From Bacteroidales bacterium (GTDB lineage Bacteria; Bacteroidota; Bacteroidia; Bacteroidales; WCHB1-69), in the NCBI GenBank assembly GCA_017525245.1, contig JAFXTE010000007.1:1-51964 (forward strand): DNA of 51,964 nucleotides, in the 5' to 3' direction. Under the pieces are notes generated by a model. The model saw only the letters and a list, made by a program, of their open reading frames with translations, was not told the origin of the DNA and did not search any database. Made by a program: the position numbers and the translations under genes. Shown here piece after piece: positions 9,756 through 18,742 of this stretch. Within the stretch, counting starts at the first letter, position 1, and every line of letters begins with the position of its first letter.

Positions 9756-12700
9756 CTAAGGTGCCGTGGTGAATGTACGCTGGCGGCCATATACAGTTCC
9801 AAAGCTGTTAGAGGCGTATGCGCGAACATAGTACACCGTGTTTCCTGTTAGGCCATTCAGCGCGGCGGAGAAAGTACCCTCGTTGGTGATACCATTGGAT
9901 ATGGTATTGTCATTCAGGGTTGGATTTGGTTCGGTACCCCAACAGAGTCCGCTGGTTATTAGTGTGTCGGAACTATAAAGGTTGACCGAATAAGGAATGA
10001 CTGCGGTAGATTCGGTAATGCTTTCGGCAGGGTCGGTGATAACGACCAGGAATGGGTCGTTCAAAGGGGTGTCGCGCAGACAGCGCACGGAAGCCATGAT
10101 GGCTGTTAGGGATCCAGTCGTATGGATAACATCGGCATTATAGGATGCAAAATCAATCATGTGATTGTTGTCTCCCTGCAAGGGATTGTAGTGATAACCA
10201 CCAAAGGATTGATAGAAAAAAGAGGATCCAATATCAGCATAATACAATCCAGCGGGTAACAAGGAAAGGTCGGTGGCGTTGTTGTCGGCCAAGTTGTTGC
10301 CGATGGTGCAGATGCCGTTGTGCGTAGTCCAAGAATGGTCGGCCGCCAGTGATTTACAGTATGTGGGAACCGTGGGGGAAAAGTTGCAAATGTAGGGCGG
10401 GCGGCTTAAGAGATAGTTGGCGAGAGTTTGCCAGTCGATATTGCTTGGGACGTGCCATCCCTCTGGACAGATGCCGTGACTGTCGGCTGGTGGATTGCCA
10501 CGCATTGCCGCGAAATGGTTGTAGAGATAGCCGTAAACAGATACGTTGTCCGCGTCTCCGTTTGGATAATATCGGGCCGCGCCGGTAATGTCTGATCCGG
10601 AGGCCAGTGGAATGGCAGTGCCGTCGGCATAGTGTGTGGTCTTGACGTTCTCCTTAAACCAACATTGCGAGCCGATGGCAACGGTGTGGTAAAGGTTCCC
10701 GTCGTAGTCGGTGATAATGGACTCACCGCAAGTGAAGGTGCTGTCTCCAGTGTAAAAAACAAATGTGTTCCCGTAAGCGGTGCAGACGCTGTTGGTAGCG
10801 TATGCCCGTACGTAATATTTGGTGTTAGAGGAGAGTCCATTCAGTGTACACGTGAAGTTCCCGATGCCCGCCCCGGCGGGGACGGTCGCGCTGTCGATGG
10901 TGGGAGTGGCAGAGGAACTGTAACAGACACCCTTCTCTATAACGGGCAGGTTGCCGTCATGAATCACCTGGCCCTCCACCACAGCCGATGATGCGTTGAT
11001 GTAATGCACACAGGAGGTGACGACTTTCGCGTAAGGGATGGTGTAGAGGAGTGTGTCATCGCTGAAGGCTGTGCCGAGGACATTTGTGGCAAATGTGCGT
11101 GCATAGTAATAGGTACCAGGTTCCAGCCCATTCAGCGTTCTGGAGAAGGATCCTGTGCCACTGCCACTGACGGTGACGATGTTGTCACTCAGTGAGGGTT
11201 GTGGGGAGGTGCTCCAGCAGAACCCTTTCGAAGAAAGTGGGGTGCCTCCGTCGCTGAAAATAGTGCCGGTGAACGTGACGCTTGTGTCCGACACGTTGCT
11301 ATAGGTGATGGTGAGACCGCTGGGCAAATCCAGCGTGGTGAATACCTGCTGTTCACCGTATGTGATGCCTGACGTATTGGTGGCGTATGCTCGCACATGG
11401 TAGGTGGTACCTTGCGTGAGTGCGGAGAGTTGACATGCAAACGTACCCGTGTTGGCGGTGCTGGTGACATGGTCGCCTGAAATATCAGGGTTCTCGTAAG
11501 TACTCCAGCAGATGCCCTTCTCGATAACGGGCAGGCCTCCGTCATCTGTGATGATGCCTCCAGCCGTGGCCGATACGCCCGTGACGTTCGTGACATTGAC
11601 CGTGGTGACGGACGGAGGTGTGTTGGCGAGGGTGGTGAAGGATTTCGTTTCCCCATAAGTGGTTCCTAACTCATTGCTGGCGAATGCGCGGAAGTAGTAA
11701 GTGATACCCGCCTCTAAGTTTGCCAATGTGGACGTGAAGATTCCTGTGCCGGATCCTTCGGTGGTGTGCTGTCCCGCAATATTGGGCTCCGGAATCGTGT
11801 CCCAGCAGATGCCGCGAGCCGTGATGGGCAAGAAACCGTTGTTAACGACATCTCCACCGCATGTTGCAGAATAATAACTTACGGAACTGGAACTTCCAGT
11901 GACAACAGTCGGTTTGCTCGTCATAAGATAATCGGAAACGGGTAGCAAGGCGAGCTCCGCCTCTTCCACGTATCCGTTGTCCTGACTAAAACCGTCAATA
12001 AATTGAACTTGCCATAGACCGTTCAGTGGGCAGCCGATCAGGGTGGCGAAGGACTGGTCGGGATGATATACATTTGTCATGTTGACAACATCAGTGGAAT
12101 CGACGTAAGAATTGTTGATTTGGGTGTTTGGAAATGGATTGCTGGCGTAAATATGGTTACAAGATTCATACACCAATGCATTGGAACAGGCGTATTGATA
12201 ATCTTCGGATACATTATTTGACCAACAGTAGTTCCAACAAATGCCCATCGGGTTTTGGGTGGGGTCGCATTTGTCGGCGCCGTCCGATTTGTTATACAGC
12301 CCGAGACGAATGACAGGAGAGTCAGATGTCTGCCATCCCCAATCAGCTGCTGGGATTTGGGCAGAGCATCCACTGCTTCCTGTAGAATACTTTTTCAAAA
12401 TGGAGACTCGTTGTCCGTTAGGGCAGGTCAGCGATATCCACAGGTCGCCGAGGTAAGAGTGCTCAGCCTTAAGACGTAAGTAGCGAATATCGCCAGCAGT
12501 TTGTATGGTTTCGTTTATCGGATACCCGCTCACATTGAAGTTCATGACGCCAAAGCAACTCCCGTTGCAGGGTTGCCCATCGGGGATGAACAAAGTGTTA
12601 GTGTCTATGAAATGTCCTTCCTGCTCCACATATTCCCATAAATGGAACACCAGCTCGAACAATTCGTCCTCATGGACGGGTTGTTCAATAGTGGCACTTT

Positions 12701-13349
12701 GGACGAAACTGCTGTCCAAGAAAGCGAAACCTGTGTAGCGCATCAGGTCACCGGGGGTGTATGGATGGTCGCCGCTCATCGTTGACAGCAATTCGTAGGT
12801 TAATGGAGAAGCATTGAGATATTGGATGCGGTTTTGCCCGTCGTGTCCGTTATTTACCATCTTGATAGATGCGGCATCACGGCTGGTTTTCACACTCAGC
12901 AAATAGGACTGCGGCTTGTTCAGCCAAACTCGGAAAGAGTGACTGCCCGAGGTCAGCCGTTGCGTAGCTCCTGTCACCCGCTTTCCTGCCATGTCGAACA
13001 CCTCGATCGCGACTTTGTCTTCGTAAGGCAGTGTCATCGTGAAGTCCGTCACCCCGTCGAACGGGTTCGGCACATTCTGCGAGACCGAAAATGCCGATGC
13101 GGATTCATAATCCGGCAGCCCGACTCCCGACATAATGAGGATGGTGTCTGGATAATAGAGTGTATCTGTCCAGTCTTGTGTAACATTCTCTACCACAACA
13201 TGATGCAGCTGTACATAATTGTCGAGGTTGTCCTTGCCCGTGAAGGTCAGCGTCACTTGGGCGTTCATCTGTGACGAGGTGAAAATACAAAGAAGAATTA
13301 TCAAGGATTTGGTTAACAACGAATTGCAAAGATGAAGATACGTTCTCAT
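9756..13349 (-). CDS. Secreted FISUMP/P-domain protein with fibronectin-like repeats
   Basis: A 1197-residue exported protein. The start was set at the ATG at 13347-13349 because it gives a signal peptide ending near QMNAQ; the longer frame adds 26 unlikely residues. In order: a sorting-domain-like block (about 85-165, FSVSQNVPNPFDG...VFDMAGKRV) placed near the N-terminus; a proprotein-convertase P-domain-like region (about 225-475); five repeats of 75-85 residues with GICWxTxxxP...GTYYxRAYATNxxGTxYG; a FISUMP domain (about 880-1090, IGSQCWFKENVKTTHYADG, CPEGWHVPSNIDWQTL); and one last repeat. No T9SS domain is at the C-terminus. Probably a surface adhesin or binding protein. The C-terminal codons overlap a small GGCAC/GTGCC hairpin. 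Confidence 0.78.
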   Translation of the reverse strand: MRTYLHLCNSLLTKSLIILLCIFTSSQMNAQVTLTFTGKDNLDNYVQLHHVVVENVTQDWTDTLYYPDTILIMSGVGLPDYESASAFSVSQNVPNPFDGVTDFTMTLPYEDKVAIEVFDMAGKRVTGATQRLTSGSHSFRVWLNKPQSYLLSVKTSRDAASIKMVNNGHDGQNRIQYLNASPLTYELLSTMSGDHPYTPGDLMRYTGFAFLDSSFVQSATIEQPVHEDELFELVFHLWEYVEQEGHFIDTNTLFIPDGQPCNGSCFGVMNFNVSGYPINETIQTAGDIRYLRLKAEHSYLGDLWISLTCPNGQRVSILKKYSTGSSGCSAQIPAADWGWQTSDSPVIRLGLYNKSDGADKCDPTQNPMGICWNYCWSNNVSEDYQYACSNALVYESCNHIYASNPFPNTQINNSYVDSTDVVNMTNVYHPDQSFATLIGCPLNGLWQVQFIDGFSQDNGYVEEAELALLPVSDYLMTSKPTVVTGSSSSVSYYSATCGGDVVNNGFLPITARGICWDTIPEPNIAGQHTTEGSGTGIFTSTLANLEAGITYYFRAFASNELGTTYGETKSFTTLANTPPSVTTVNVTNVTGVSATAGGIITDDGGLPVIEKGICWSTYENPDISGDHVTSTANTGTFACQLSALTQGTTYHVRAYATNTSGITYGEQQVFTTLDLPSGLTITYSNVSDTSVTFTGTIFSDGGTPLSSKGFCWSTSPQPSLSDNIVTVSGSGTGSFSRTLNGLEPGTYYYARTFATNVLGTAFSDDTLLYTIPYAKVVTSCVHYINASSAVVEGQVIHDGNLPVIEKGVCYSSSATPTIDSATVPAGAGIGNFTCTLNGLSSNTKYYVRAYATNSVCTAYGNTFVFYTGDSTFTCGESIITDYDGNLYHTVAIGSQCWFKENVKTTHYADGTAIPLASGSDITGAARYYPNGDADNVSVYGYLYNHFAAMRGNPPADSHGICPEGWHVPSNIDWQTLANYLLSRPPYICNFSPTVPTYCKSLAADHSWTTHNGICTIGNNLADNNATDLSLLPAGLYYADIGSSFFYQSFGGYHYNPLQGDNNHMIDFASYNADVIHTTGSLTAIMASVRCLRDTPLNDPFLVVITDPAESITESTAVIPYSVNLYSSDTLITSGLCWGTEPNPTLNDNTISNGITNEGTFSAALNGLTGNTVYYVRAYASNSFGTVYGRQRTFTTAP

Positions 13350-13465
13350 ACTATTCTGGTTCTTTTTTGATAGAAACGATTTTTCGGTGGCAAAATACAA
13401 TCTATTTAGATATAAATAATCCCTCACAATACCAAATATGTTCCTTCACGGCGGAATTTGTCCCT

Positions 13466-15256
13466 TCAAGGAAGTACCGGCTGCTCCAACCCCACAATCC
13501 GGCTCACCGTTTTGCCGTCAATGACGAAATCGACGCGGTAGAGCTGATAGGGCTTGCTTTTCGGCAGTTTCGGGAGGGTGATGGTGTGGACAAGCCCAGA
13601 CAACTCATCATCTGCATCGATATGATGCTGAAACACTTTCACTTTTACGGGCTTTCCCTCTGTGGCTTTACCATTGTGGTAGGTGAGTGGTGTAGCCGTA
13701 ATCGCCAAGGTACTGTACATTTGTTTTTCAGCACTTTTTACGATAACGGCAAACTGGTTGCTCGTCTTGGTGTTCATCTCATGTGAGTAGGCAGCAAAAA
13801 GCACGTCGTCTTCACCGCCAAAGGTCAGGATATTGTACGCTCTCAGAAAATCAGCGATGCCGTAACCGTAGCCATCATTGGTGTCGGGAGCCGCATAGAC
13901 ATTGCCGTTCATCACCATGTTGCGGTCGCCGGCTTGGCGCACGGCCTCCATGATCTCGTAGTTGCTTTTCTCGGGGAAGGCCTGCCACAGACAGGCGACC
14001 ATGCCCGAAAGCATCGGGGAGGAGAAGGAGGTGCCATCAGCCATAGTGATGATGCCGACGGGAGTGCTGACGTAGGTGTTGCGGCCCACGGCACACGCAT
14101 CGGGCTTGATGCGACCATCGGCGGTGGGACCGAACGAGCTGAAATAGGCGCGTTTCCTCTTGACATTGACGGCTCCTACGGTGAGAATGTCCTTCGCGTC
14201 CGCTGGTGCCCCGATGTATTTCCACTTTTTACCGCCCTCGTTGCCCGCACTGTTGCAAATCAGCAGTCCTTTGCTCGCGGCGATGGTGGCGCCTCTCGAA
14301 GCACGGCTTATCTCACCCGTCAGGTCGGCGTAGGTGCGTTGATTCACGGTGTCATCGAAGGTGGTGTAACCCAACGAGGAATTAAGTACTTGACAACCAA
14401 GACTGTCGGCGTATTCCAATCCCGCTACCCAGTTGTCCTCCTCCACACGGTCCTCGCTGCCGGACTCCTCGGTCTGTGCGACATAGACCTGTACCATCGG
14501 GGCGGTGCCGACAAGTTTTCCAGGCAGGTAAGAGGCGATGCAGGAGAGCACCATTGTGCCATGCGAGTGCCTGCGCATCGGGTCTTTCTCGGGCTCCACG
14601 AAATTGCGGGCGCCGAGCAGCCGGTGGTCTTCGCGCATGGCCTTGAAGCAGGAGATAGTGTCGATGTTTTGGAATCCGCCGTCGAGGATCATCATCTGCA
14701 TCCCCTCGCCACGGAAGCCCATTCGGTGCAGCCACTGCACGTTGTTTACACGCACCTGCTGGGCCGCTTTGCCGTAGTTGAAGTCGTGGTTCTTCAAGAC
14801 ATCAGTCTGATAGGTAAATGATGGTTGGCCACCGCTTCCCGGGAAGACGTATGCAGGTTCCCATGGCGGCAGCAGGGTATCCTTCGGGACATCGGTGCGT
14901 TCCACGGAATCCACGAAAGGCAGCTTCTCGATGGCCTCCTTCATGTCCTCGCGCAGGGCATAGACTGTCATGCCGTTCAGCCACTTGGAGGTGGTGAAAC
15001 AGCGGGCGGCCGTGTCGAGGGCAAGCACCTGTCGTACATAATCGGGGTTCACAGGAATGTCGCGTTCGTCAATAGCGATGCTGTGGGCCTTGCGCAGTTC
15101 GATGGCGCGCGGCGACAGAAACGCTTCGGGTTTGTCAATGGAATACGGCGTGCCTTTCTTGTCGGTGAACGCTACCCAGTATTTCGCGGGAGTCTGCGCG
15201 ATAACAGCTGTTGCGAATAACAAAGATATGATACTGAAAATGATGGTTCTTTTCAT
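13466..15256 (-). CDS. Secreted subtilisin-like serine protease (S8)
   Basis: A 596-residue protease with signal peptide MKRTIIFSIISLLFATAVIAQ; the ATG at 15254-15256 was chosen over an upstream in-frame one for this reason. The catalytic triad is visible: Asp in MMILDGGFQNID, His in RRHSHGTMVLS, Ser in ADGTSFSSPMLSG, with the oxyanion Asn in NSAGNEGGKKW. The N-terminal part (KYWVAFTDKKGTPYSIDKPEAFLSPRAIELR) is the prodomain form typical of Bacteroidota S8 proteases. The last 90 residues are beta-rich and end with SRIVGLEQPVLP; a standard T9SS sorting domain is not evident. It lies downstream of the TPR gene, separated by heptad arrays. Confidence 0.87.
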   Translation of the reverse strand: MKRTIIFSIISLLFATAVIAQTPAKYWVAFTDKKGTPYSIDKPEAFLSPRAIELRKAHSIAIDERDIPVNPDYVRQVLALDTAARCFTTSKWLNGMTVYALREDMKEAIEKLPFVDSVERTDVPKDTLLPPWEPAYVFPGSGGQPSFTYQTDVLKNHDFNYGKAAQQVRVNNVQWLHRMGFRGEGMQMMILDGGFQNIDTISCFKAMREDHRLLGARNFVEPEKDPMRRHSHGTMVLSCIASYLPGKLVGTAPMVQVYVAQTEESGSEDRVEEDNWVAGLEYADSLGCQVLNSSLGYTTFDDTVNQRTYADLTGEISRASRGATIAASKGLLICNSAGNEGGKKWKYIGAPADAKDILTVGAVNVKRKRAYFSSFGPTADGRIKPDACAVGRNTYVSTPVGIITMADGTSFSSPMLSGMVACLWQAFPEKSNYEIMEAVRQAGDRNMVMNGNVYAAPDTNDGYGYGIADFLRAYNILTFGGEDDVLFAAYSHEMNTKTSNQFAVIVKSAEKQMYSTLAITATPLTYHNGKATEGKPVKVKVFQHHIDADDELSGLVHTITLPKLPKSKPYQLYRVDFVIDGKTVSRIVGLEQPVLP

Positions 15257-15272
15257 GTTTATGATGTAATAG

Positions 15273-15348
15273 GGTTCAAGGTTCAAAGTTCAAGGTTCAA
15301 GTTCAAAGTGTTAAAGCCAATAGCTAATAGCTAAAAGCCAAAGTCAGT
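15273..15348. repeat. Two heptad arrays, GGTTCAA and TAGCTAA/AAGCCAA
   Basis: GGTTCAA, GGTTCAA, AGTTCAA, GGTTCAA (15273-15300), a six-base partial unit, then AAGCCAA, TAGCTAA, TAGCTAA, AAGCCAA (15314-15341). The second array abuts the stop codon of the TPR gene (15344-15346). The interval between the TPR and S8 genes is almost wholly repeat. Confidence 0.8.
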
Positions 15349-16192
15349 TTTCTTCGTTCCGTCGCAGGTACTCTTCCGCATACTGGTAAAACTTCTTCGC
15401 CATTTCGTGGTTGCCTCGTTTTTCAGCTTCGCGGGCGATGCTCAGGTACGATTCATAGACACCTTCGCGAGAGCGTAGGATCCCCTGGTAGTAGTCGTCG
15501 TTGCAGTAGCCGCTGGGCATGTTGTTGCAGAAGTGTTCCAAAGCGAGAAAAACTTCCAAGGCCTCTGCCGCGCGGCCGCTTTTCACCAATTCGTCTCCGT
15601 GCGTGTAAAGGCGGTCGTAGAGTTCGAGCGTGAAGTCGGAAACGGCATTTTCCTGCTCTTCTGTCAAGGAAGTCTGCGTATAGACTTTGTGGATGAGGTC
15701 AACGCAGGGCTGGAATTGGTTCTGCGCCAGCAGGATTTTGCATTTCAGCAACATGGCGTCAGGGTTGTGGGGATTGTACTGCAGGGCGCGTTCCAGATGA
15801 TACATGGTCCGTGCGGTGTCGCGGAAAGAAAGCTCTTCCACAGCGCGTAAGAAGAACTCGTGGTCCACCAATGACTTGCGTATAGAGAAAATCTCGTTCA
15901 TCTGTTCGGCTTTGCTGCGGACATGCACGTAGGCTTGCTTGGTGGCGTAGAAGTCTAAACGGGGATTTCGCGCCAATGTGGTGTTCAGCTGATTGCCGAC
16001 CTTGTCCATACTTTTGAGTATGTCCTGGAGAAAGAGGTAGTGCAACGAAACAATTTCCGGATCCTCGTAGTTGAGCTCGTTCAGGCGCGTGTCCCAACGT
16101 TGGAACATCGCCGGCAAAGAATCCGCCGGCACCTGCGCGGTTGTTCCCACCCACGTGAGTAGCATCACAAAGAAGAACTCTATTTTCCGCAT
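15344..16192 (-). CDS. Exported TPR-like protein of unknown function
   Basis: A 282-residue protein with signal peptide MRKIEFFFVMLLTWVGTTAQ. The rest is helical; segments such as RTMYHLERALQYNPHNPDAMLLKCKILLAQNQFQPCVDLIHKVY (about 140-185) and ALEVFLALEHF, plus EAEKRGNHEMAKKFYQYAEEYL at the end, are tetratricopeptide-like. TPR proteins usually hold protein complexes together; no specific partner can be named. It lies between the thioredoxin-like lipoprotein and the S8 protease, all on the minus strand. Confidence 0.62.
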   Translation of the reverse strand: MRKIEFFFVMLLTWVGTTAQVPADSLPAMFQRWDTRLNELNYEDPEIVSLHYLFLQDILKSMDKVGNQLNTTLARNPRLDFYATKQAYVHVRSKAEQMNEIFSIRKSLVDHEFFLRAVEELSFRDTARTMYHLERALQYNPHNPDAMLLKCKILLAQNQFQPCVDLIHKVYTQTSLTEEQENAVSDFTLELYDRLYTHGDELVKSGRAAEALEVFLALEHFCNNMPSGYCNDDYYQGILRSREGVYESYLSIAREAEKRGNHEMAKKFYQYAEEYLRRNEEN

Positions 16193-16209
16193 GGAATGGT
16201 TTAAGGGTG

Positions 16210-16237
16210 GTAGGGGCGAATGATTATTCGCCCCTAC
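16210..16237. repeat. REP-like palindrome GTAGGGGCGAAT
   Basis: Arms of 12 bases (GTAGGGGCGAAT at 16210-16221 and its exact complement at 16226-16237) around a GATT loop, between the stop of the thioredoxin lipoprotein and the start of the TPR gene. This palindrome type is widely scattered in bacterial genomes. Confidence 0.75.
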
Positions 16238-16246
16238 ATATATATG

Positions 16247-16774
16247 TTACTTGTTGATGAAATCCTGGATAGCTTTCTCCAGTTCCGCCTCTGTGGGTGC
16301 CCCGACCATCTTTCCGGGCTGTGTGTTGGGCTTGAAGAAGAAGAGGGTGGGGATGCTTTGAATGTCGAGGCTTCGGCAGATGTCCTCCGCCCTGTCAACA
16401 TTCACTTTGTAGATGATCAGTTGACCTTTGTACTTGGCAGCCAGTTTTTCGGTGATGGGTTTTAGCTGCATGCAAGGATGGCACCAATCAGCGTAAAAAT
16501 CCACGATGCATGGAATGGAGCCTTTGTAGCGAAGTCCGAGTTCGGGGTTGATGTCGGTGACGCGCTCCCGGAATTCGTCAGCGGTGAGGGCGATGACTTT
16601 GCCGGAGAGGTTTTCTGCCGTAGCCGTCTGTCCTTCGTCGGAAGGGTTAAGATAGTCGTAGCTGCCCTCAGTTTTGGCTTTTGTTTCAGCCTGTTGTTGT
16701 TCTGACGTCTTTTTCTGTCCGCATCCTGCGAGGATCAACATCGCGAATAGGGTGATTAGGAATTGTTTTTTCAT
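16247..16774 (-). CDS. Thioredoxin-fold lipoprotein
   Basis: A 175-residue lipoprotein (MKKQFLITLFAMLILAGCGQ) with a thioredoxin domain from about residue 65: IPCIVDFYADWCHPCMQLKPITEKLAAKYKGQLIIYKVNVDRAEDICRSLDIQSIPTLFFF. The active site is WCHPC and the cis-proline is in SIPT. It should act as a thiol-disulfide oxidoreductase at the periplasmic face of a membrane; whether it reduces or oxidises is not clear. Heptad and hexamer arrays fill the space between it and the upstream murD-type gene. Confidence 0.87.
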   Translation of the reverse strand: MKKQFLITLFAMLILAGCGQKKTSEQQQAETKAKTEGSYDYLNPSDEGQTATAENLSGKVIALTADEFRERVTDINPELGLRYKGSIPCIVDFYADWCHPCMQLKPITEKLAAKYKGQLIIYKVNVDRAEDICRSLDIQSIPTLFFFKPNTQPGKMVGAPTEAELEKAIQDFINK

Positions 16775-16790
16775 TTCTATTAATGGTTAT

Positions 16791-17035
16791 GGGTTTATAG
16801 GTTATTGGTTATTGAAGGTCGTGAATAGTGAATAGAATTAATGTTAGAGTCATAGTTATAGTTTAAGTCTAAGTTTAAGTTTAAGTCTAAGTCTAAGTTT
16901 AAGTCTAAGTTTAAGTCTAAGTCTAAGTTTAAGTCTAAGTTTAAGTCTAAGTTTAAGTCTAAGTTTAAGTCTAAGTTTAAGTCTAAGTTTAAGTTAATAA
17001 GCTAATAGCCAAAAGCCAATAGCTAATAGCCAGCC
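16791..17035. repeat. Heptad, hexamer x22 and heptad arrays between trx gene and murD
   Basis: GGTTATG/GGTTATT units with one slipped unit lie at 16791-16818, next to the thioredoxin gene start. A pure hexamer array GTYTAA runs for 22 units at 16861-16992, with only C or T at the third base. Then GCTAATA, GCCAAAA, GCCAATA, GCTAATA, GCCAGCC at 17001-17035 run into the murD reading frame, so the last murD codons (Gly, Tyr, stop) are made of repeat. Confidence 0.85.
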
Positions 17036-18399
17036 ACCAATTGTTTGAAAATCTCACCTCGCTGTTCGAAGTTCTTGAACTGGTTATAGCTGGCGGCTGC
17101 GGGGGAGAGGAGGACAACCCCTTTTTCGGGTGTATTGTCGTAGGAGAAGCGGACGATGGCCTGCCAGTCATCGGTTTCGATGTGGTTTTTGGGCATTGCG
17201 CCCTGCTCACGGCACATCTCCAGCATACGGTGGCCTGCTGGACCCGTGAAGACGATATTAGGAATCGGATTCTCCTTCAGGAAATCGATGAGTACTTGAT
17301 AGTCAATGCCACGGTCATGGCCGCCGAGGATGAGGGTATCGACCCCGCGCAACGCCTTAACCGCTGCGATGGCCGATTCAGGAATGGTGGAGATGCTGTC
17401 GTTGTAGAACTCTATGCCCTTGAACTCGCCTACGAACTCGATGCGGTGCGGCAACCCCTTGAAAGTCAGTAGCGCATCCATGATGTCTTGGTGTTTAATG
17501 CCTAACCTCCGGCAAATGGCAATGGCCGCCATGATGTTGAAATAGTTGTGCGTGCCGGGCAGGTTCTTGTAGTCGATGAGGTCGTACTCGTCGATGATTT
17601 CGCCATTGTTGAAGAAGCGGACGAGGTGGTTGCGGCAGCGAGCGTGCAGCCCCGGATGGATCTGCGTGCCGAAGACGCAAGTGTCGCTTTCGGGTTGGTT
17701 GCCTTTCACCCAGCCGGGAATGTGTTCGTCGTCACCATTGTAAACCAGAAAATTGCCGGCATGTTGGAAATTGAAGATGTTCGTTTTGGCATTCTGGTAG
17801 TTGTTGAAGGAGTTGAAGTGGTCGAGATGCTCTTGATAGATGTTCAGCAGCACGGCGTAGTCAGGTGAATGGTGCGTGAACTCTAACTGGTGCGCTGAAA
17901 GTTCTGCCACCACAAGTGATTCTGGTGTGAGCTGCTCCACGATGTCGAAGAACGGTGTGCCGATGTTGCCCGCCAGAAAGACGTTTTCGCGAGAATGGCT
18001 CAGAATGTGGTAAATCAGCGAGGCCGTTGTGCTCTTGCCCTTTGTGCCGGTGATACCGATGACCTGCTCATGGAAATATTCCAAGAAAAGGTTTGTTTGT
18101 GATGTGATTCGCTCATTCTCAATATAGTAGTCAAGTCGGTTGAAGCTGATGCCAGGACTCTTGAAAATGAGGTCGTAGTTGTTCAGATTTCGGTCATAAT
18201 CCTTCCCTTTGATGATTTTGAGGTGCTTGTCATCCGCGAAATCGTCCGTTTTCAGATTTTCGTTGCCATCCGCGACAACGAGTTTCATTTTCGGGAAATG
18301 CTTGCGGATGAACCGGTAGGTGGAAATGCCCTCCTTACCGAAACCGAGGATTATAACTTTCTTATTTTCAATTCTTTCGAGAAGATTCTCTAAAGCCAT
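17023..18399 (-). CDS. murD: MurD-type UDP-N-acetylmuramoylalanine-glutamate ligase
   Basis: A 458-residue Mur ligase that by family adds glutamate to UDP-MurNAc-L-Ala in the cytoplasm, using ATP. An N-terminal Rossmann-like part (KKVIILGFGKEGISTYRF) precedes the P-loop GTKGKSTT (about 118-125), AELSAHQLE, NIYQEHLDHF, the HNYFNIMAAIAI block and a C-terminal domain with LILGGHDRGIDY. The usual NDSK lysine of the classical enzyme is replaced: the segment reads NDSISTIPES. The gene stands outside a dcw division cluster, so it may be a second or variant MurD (compare MurD2-like ligases). ATG at 18399 is the only sensible start. Its stop codon lies inside a heptad array. Confidence 0.82.
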   Translation of the reverse strand: MALENLLERIENKKVIILGFGKEGISTYRFIRKHFPKMKLVVADGNENLKTDDFADDKHLKIIKGKDYDRNLNNYDLIFKSPGISFNRLDYYIENERITSQTNLFLEYFHEQVIGITGTKGKSTTASLIYHILSHSRENVFLAGNIGTPFFDIVEQLTPESLVVAELSAHQLEFTHHSPDYAVLLNIYQEHLDHFNSFNNYQNAKTNIFNFQHAGNFLVYNGDDEHIPGWVKGNQPESDTCVFGTQIHPGLHARCRNHLVRFFNNGEIIDEYDLIDYKNLPGTHNYFNIMAAIAICRRLGIKHQDIMDALLTFKGLPHRIEFVGEFKGIEFYNDSISTIPESAIAAVKALRGVDTLILGGHDRGIDYQVLIDFLKENPIPNIVFTGPAGHRMLEMCREQGAMPKNHIETDDWQAIVRFSYDNTPEKGVVLLSPAAASYNQFKNFEQRGEIFKQLVAGY

Positions 18400-18441
18400 A
18401 GGTGGTTTTGGTTTTGAAAGCGCGAATATACACTTTTTAAT

Positions 18442-18742
18442 GGTTATTGGTTATGGGTTATTGGTTATTGAAGCTTTTTGTTGGTTGTTGGTTGTTAGTT
18501 GATGGGTTTTAAAAGCATTGCTTAGGCCGGAGAGCATTTTGGCAATGTCAATGATTAAAGTTTGTAACGGTATACATCTTTTATAAGATTTCAATTTTTA
18601 CTGGATATTTCTTAATTCTCAAAAGGAAAACTCCTATTCTCCGTTTTTTGTCTTTTATGATTGATGTTTCTTATCCCTTTCACAATAAACTATAAACTAT
18701 AAACCAAAGCTTCAATAACCCATAACCAATAACCCATAACCA
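18442..18742. repeat. Gene-free interval bounded by inverted heptad arrays
   Basis: The 343-base gap between murD and the TPR membrane protein gene holds GGTTATT/GGTTATG units with GAAGCTT at 18442-18476, then GTTGGTT, GTTGGTT, GTTAGTT (18480-18500). At the other end are AAACTAT units (18687-18707) and AAGCTTC plus AATAACC/CATAACC units (18707-18741), the imperfect complement of the first array over about 38 bases. The 180 bases between are AT-rich without a gene. The right array abuts the stop codon at 18743-18745. Confidence 0.75.

Noticed and set aside
9735-9770. Terminator at the end of the FISUMP protein gene
   Set aside because: The GGCAC/GTGCC hairpin overlaps the stop and is followed on the minus strand by A rather than T residues.
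13934-14821. Open frame of 295 codons opposite the S8 protease
   Set aside because: Shadow of the protease gene; no signal, domain or promoter.
16861-16995. Possible CRISPR array
   Set aside because: The units are six bases with no spacers and no cas gene; it is a simple tandem repeat.
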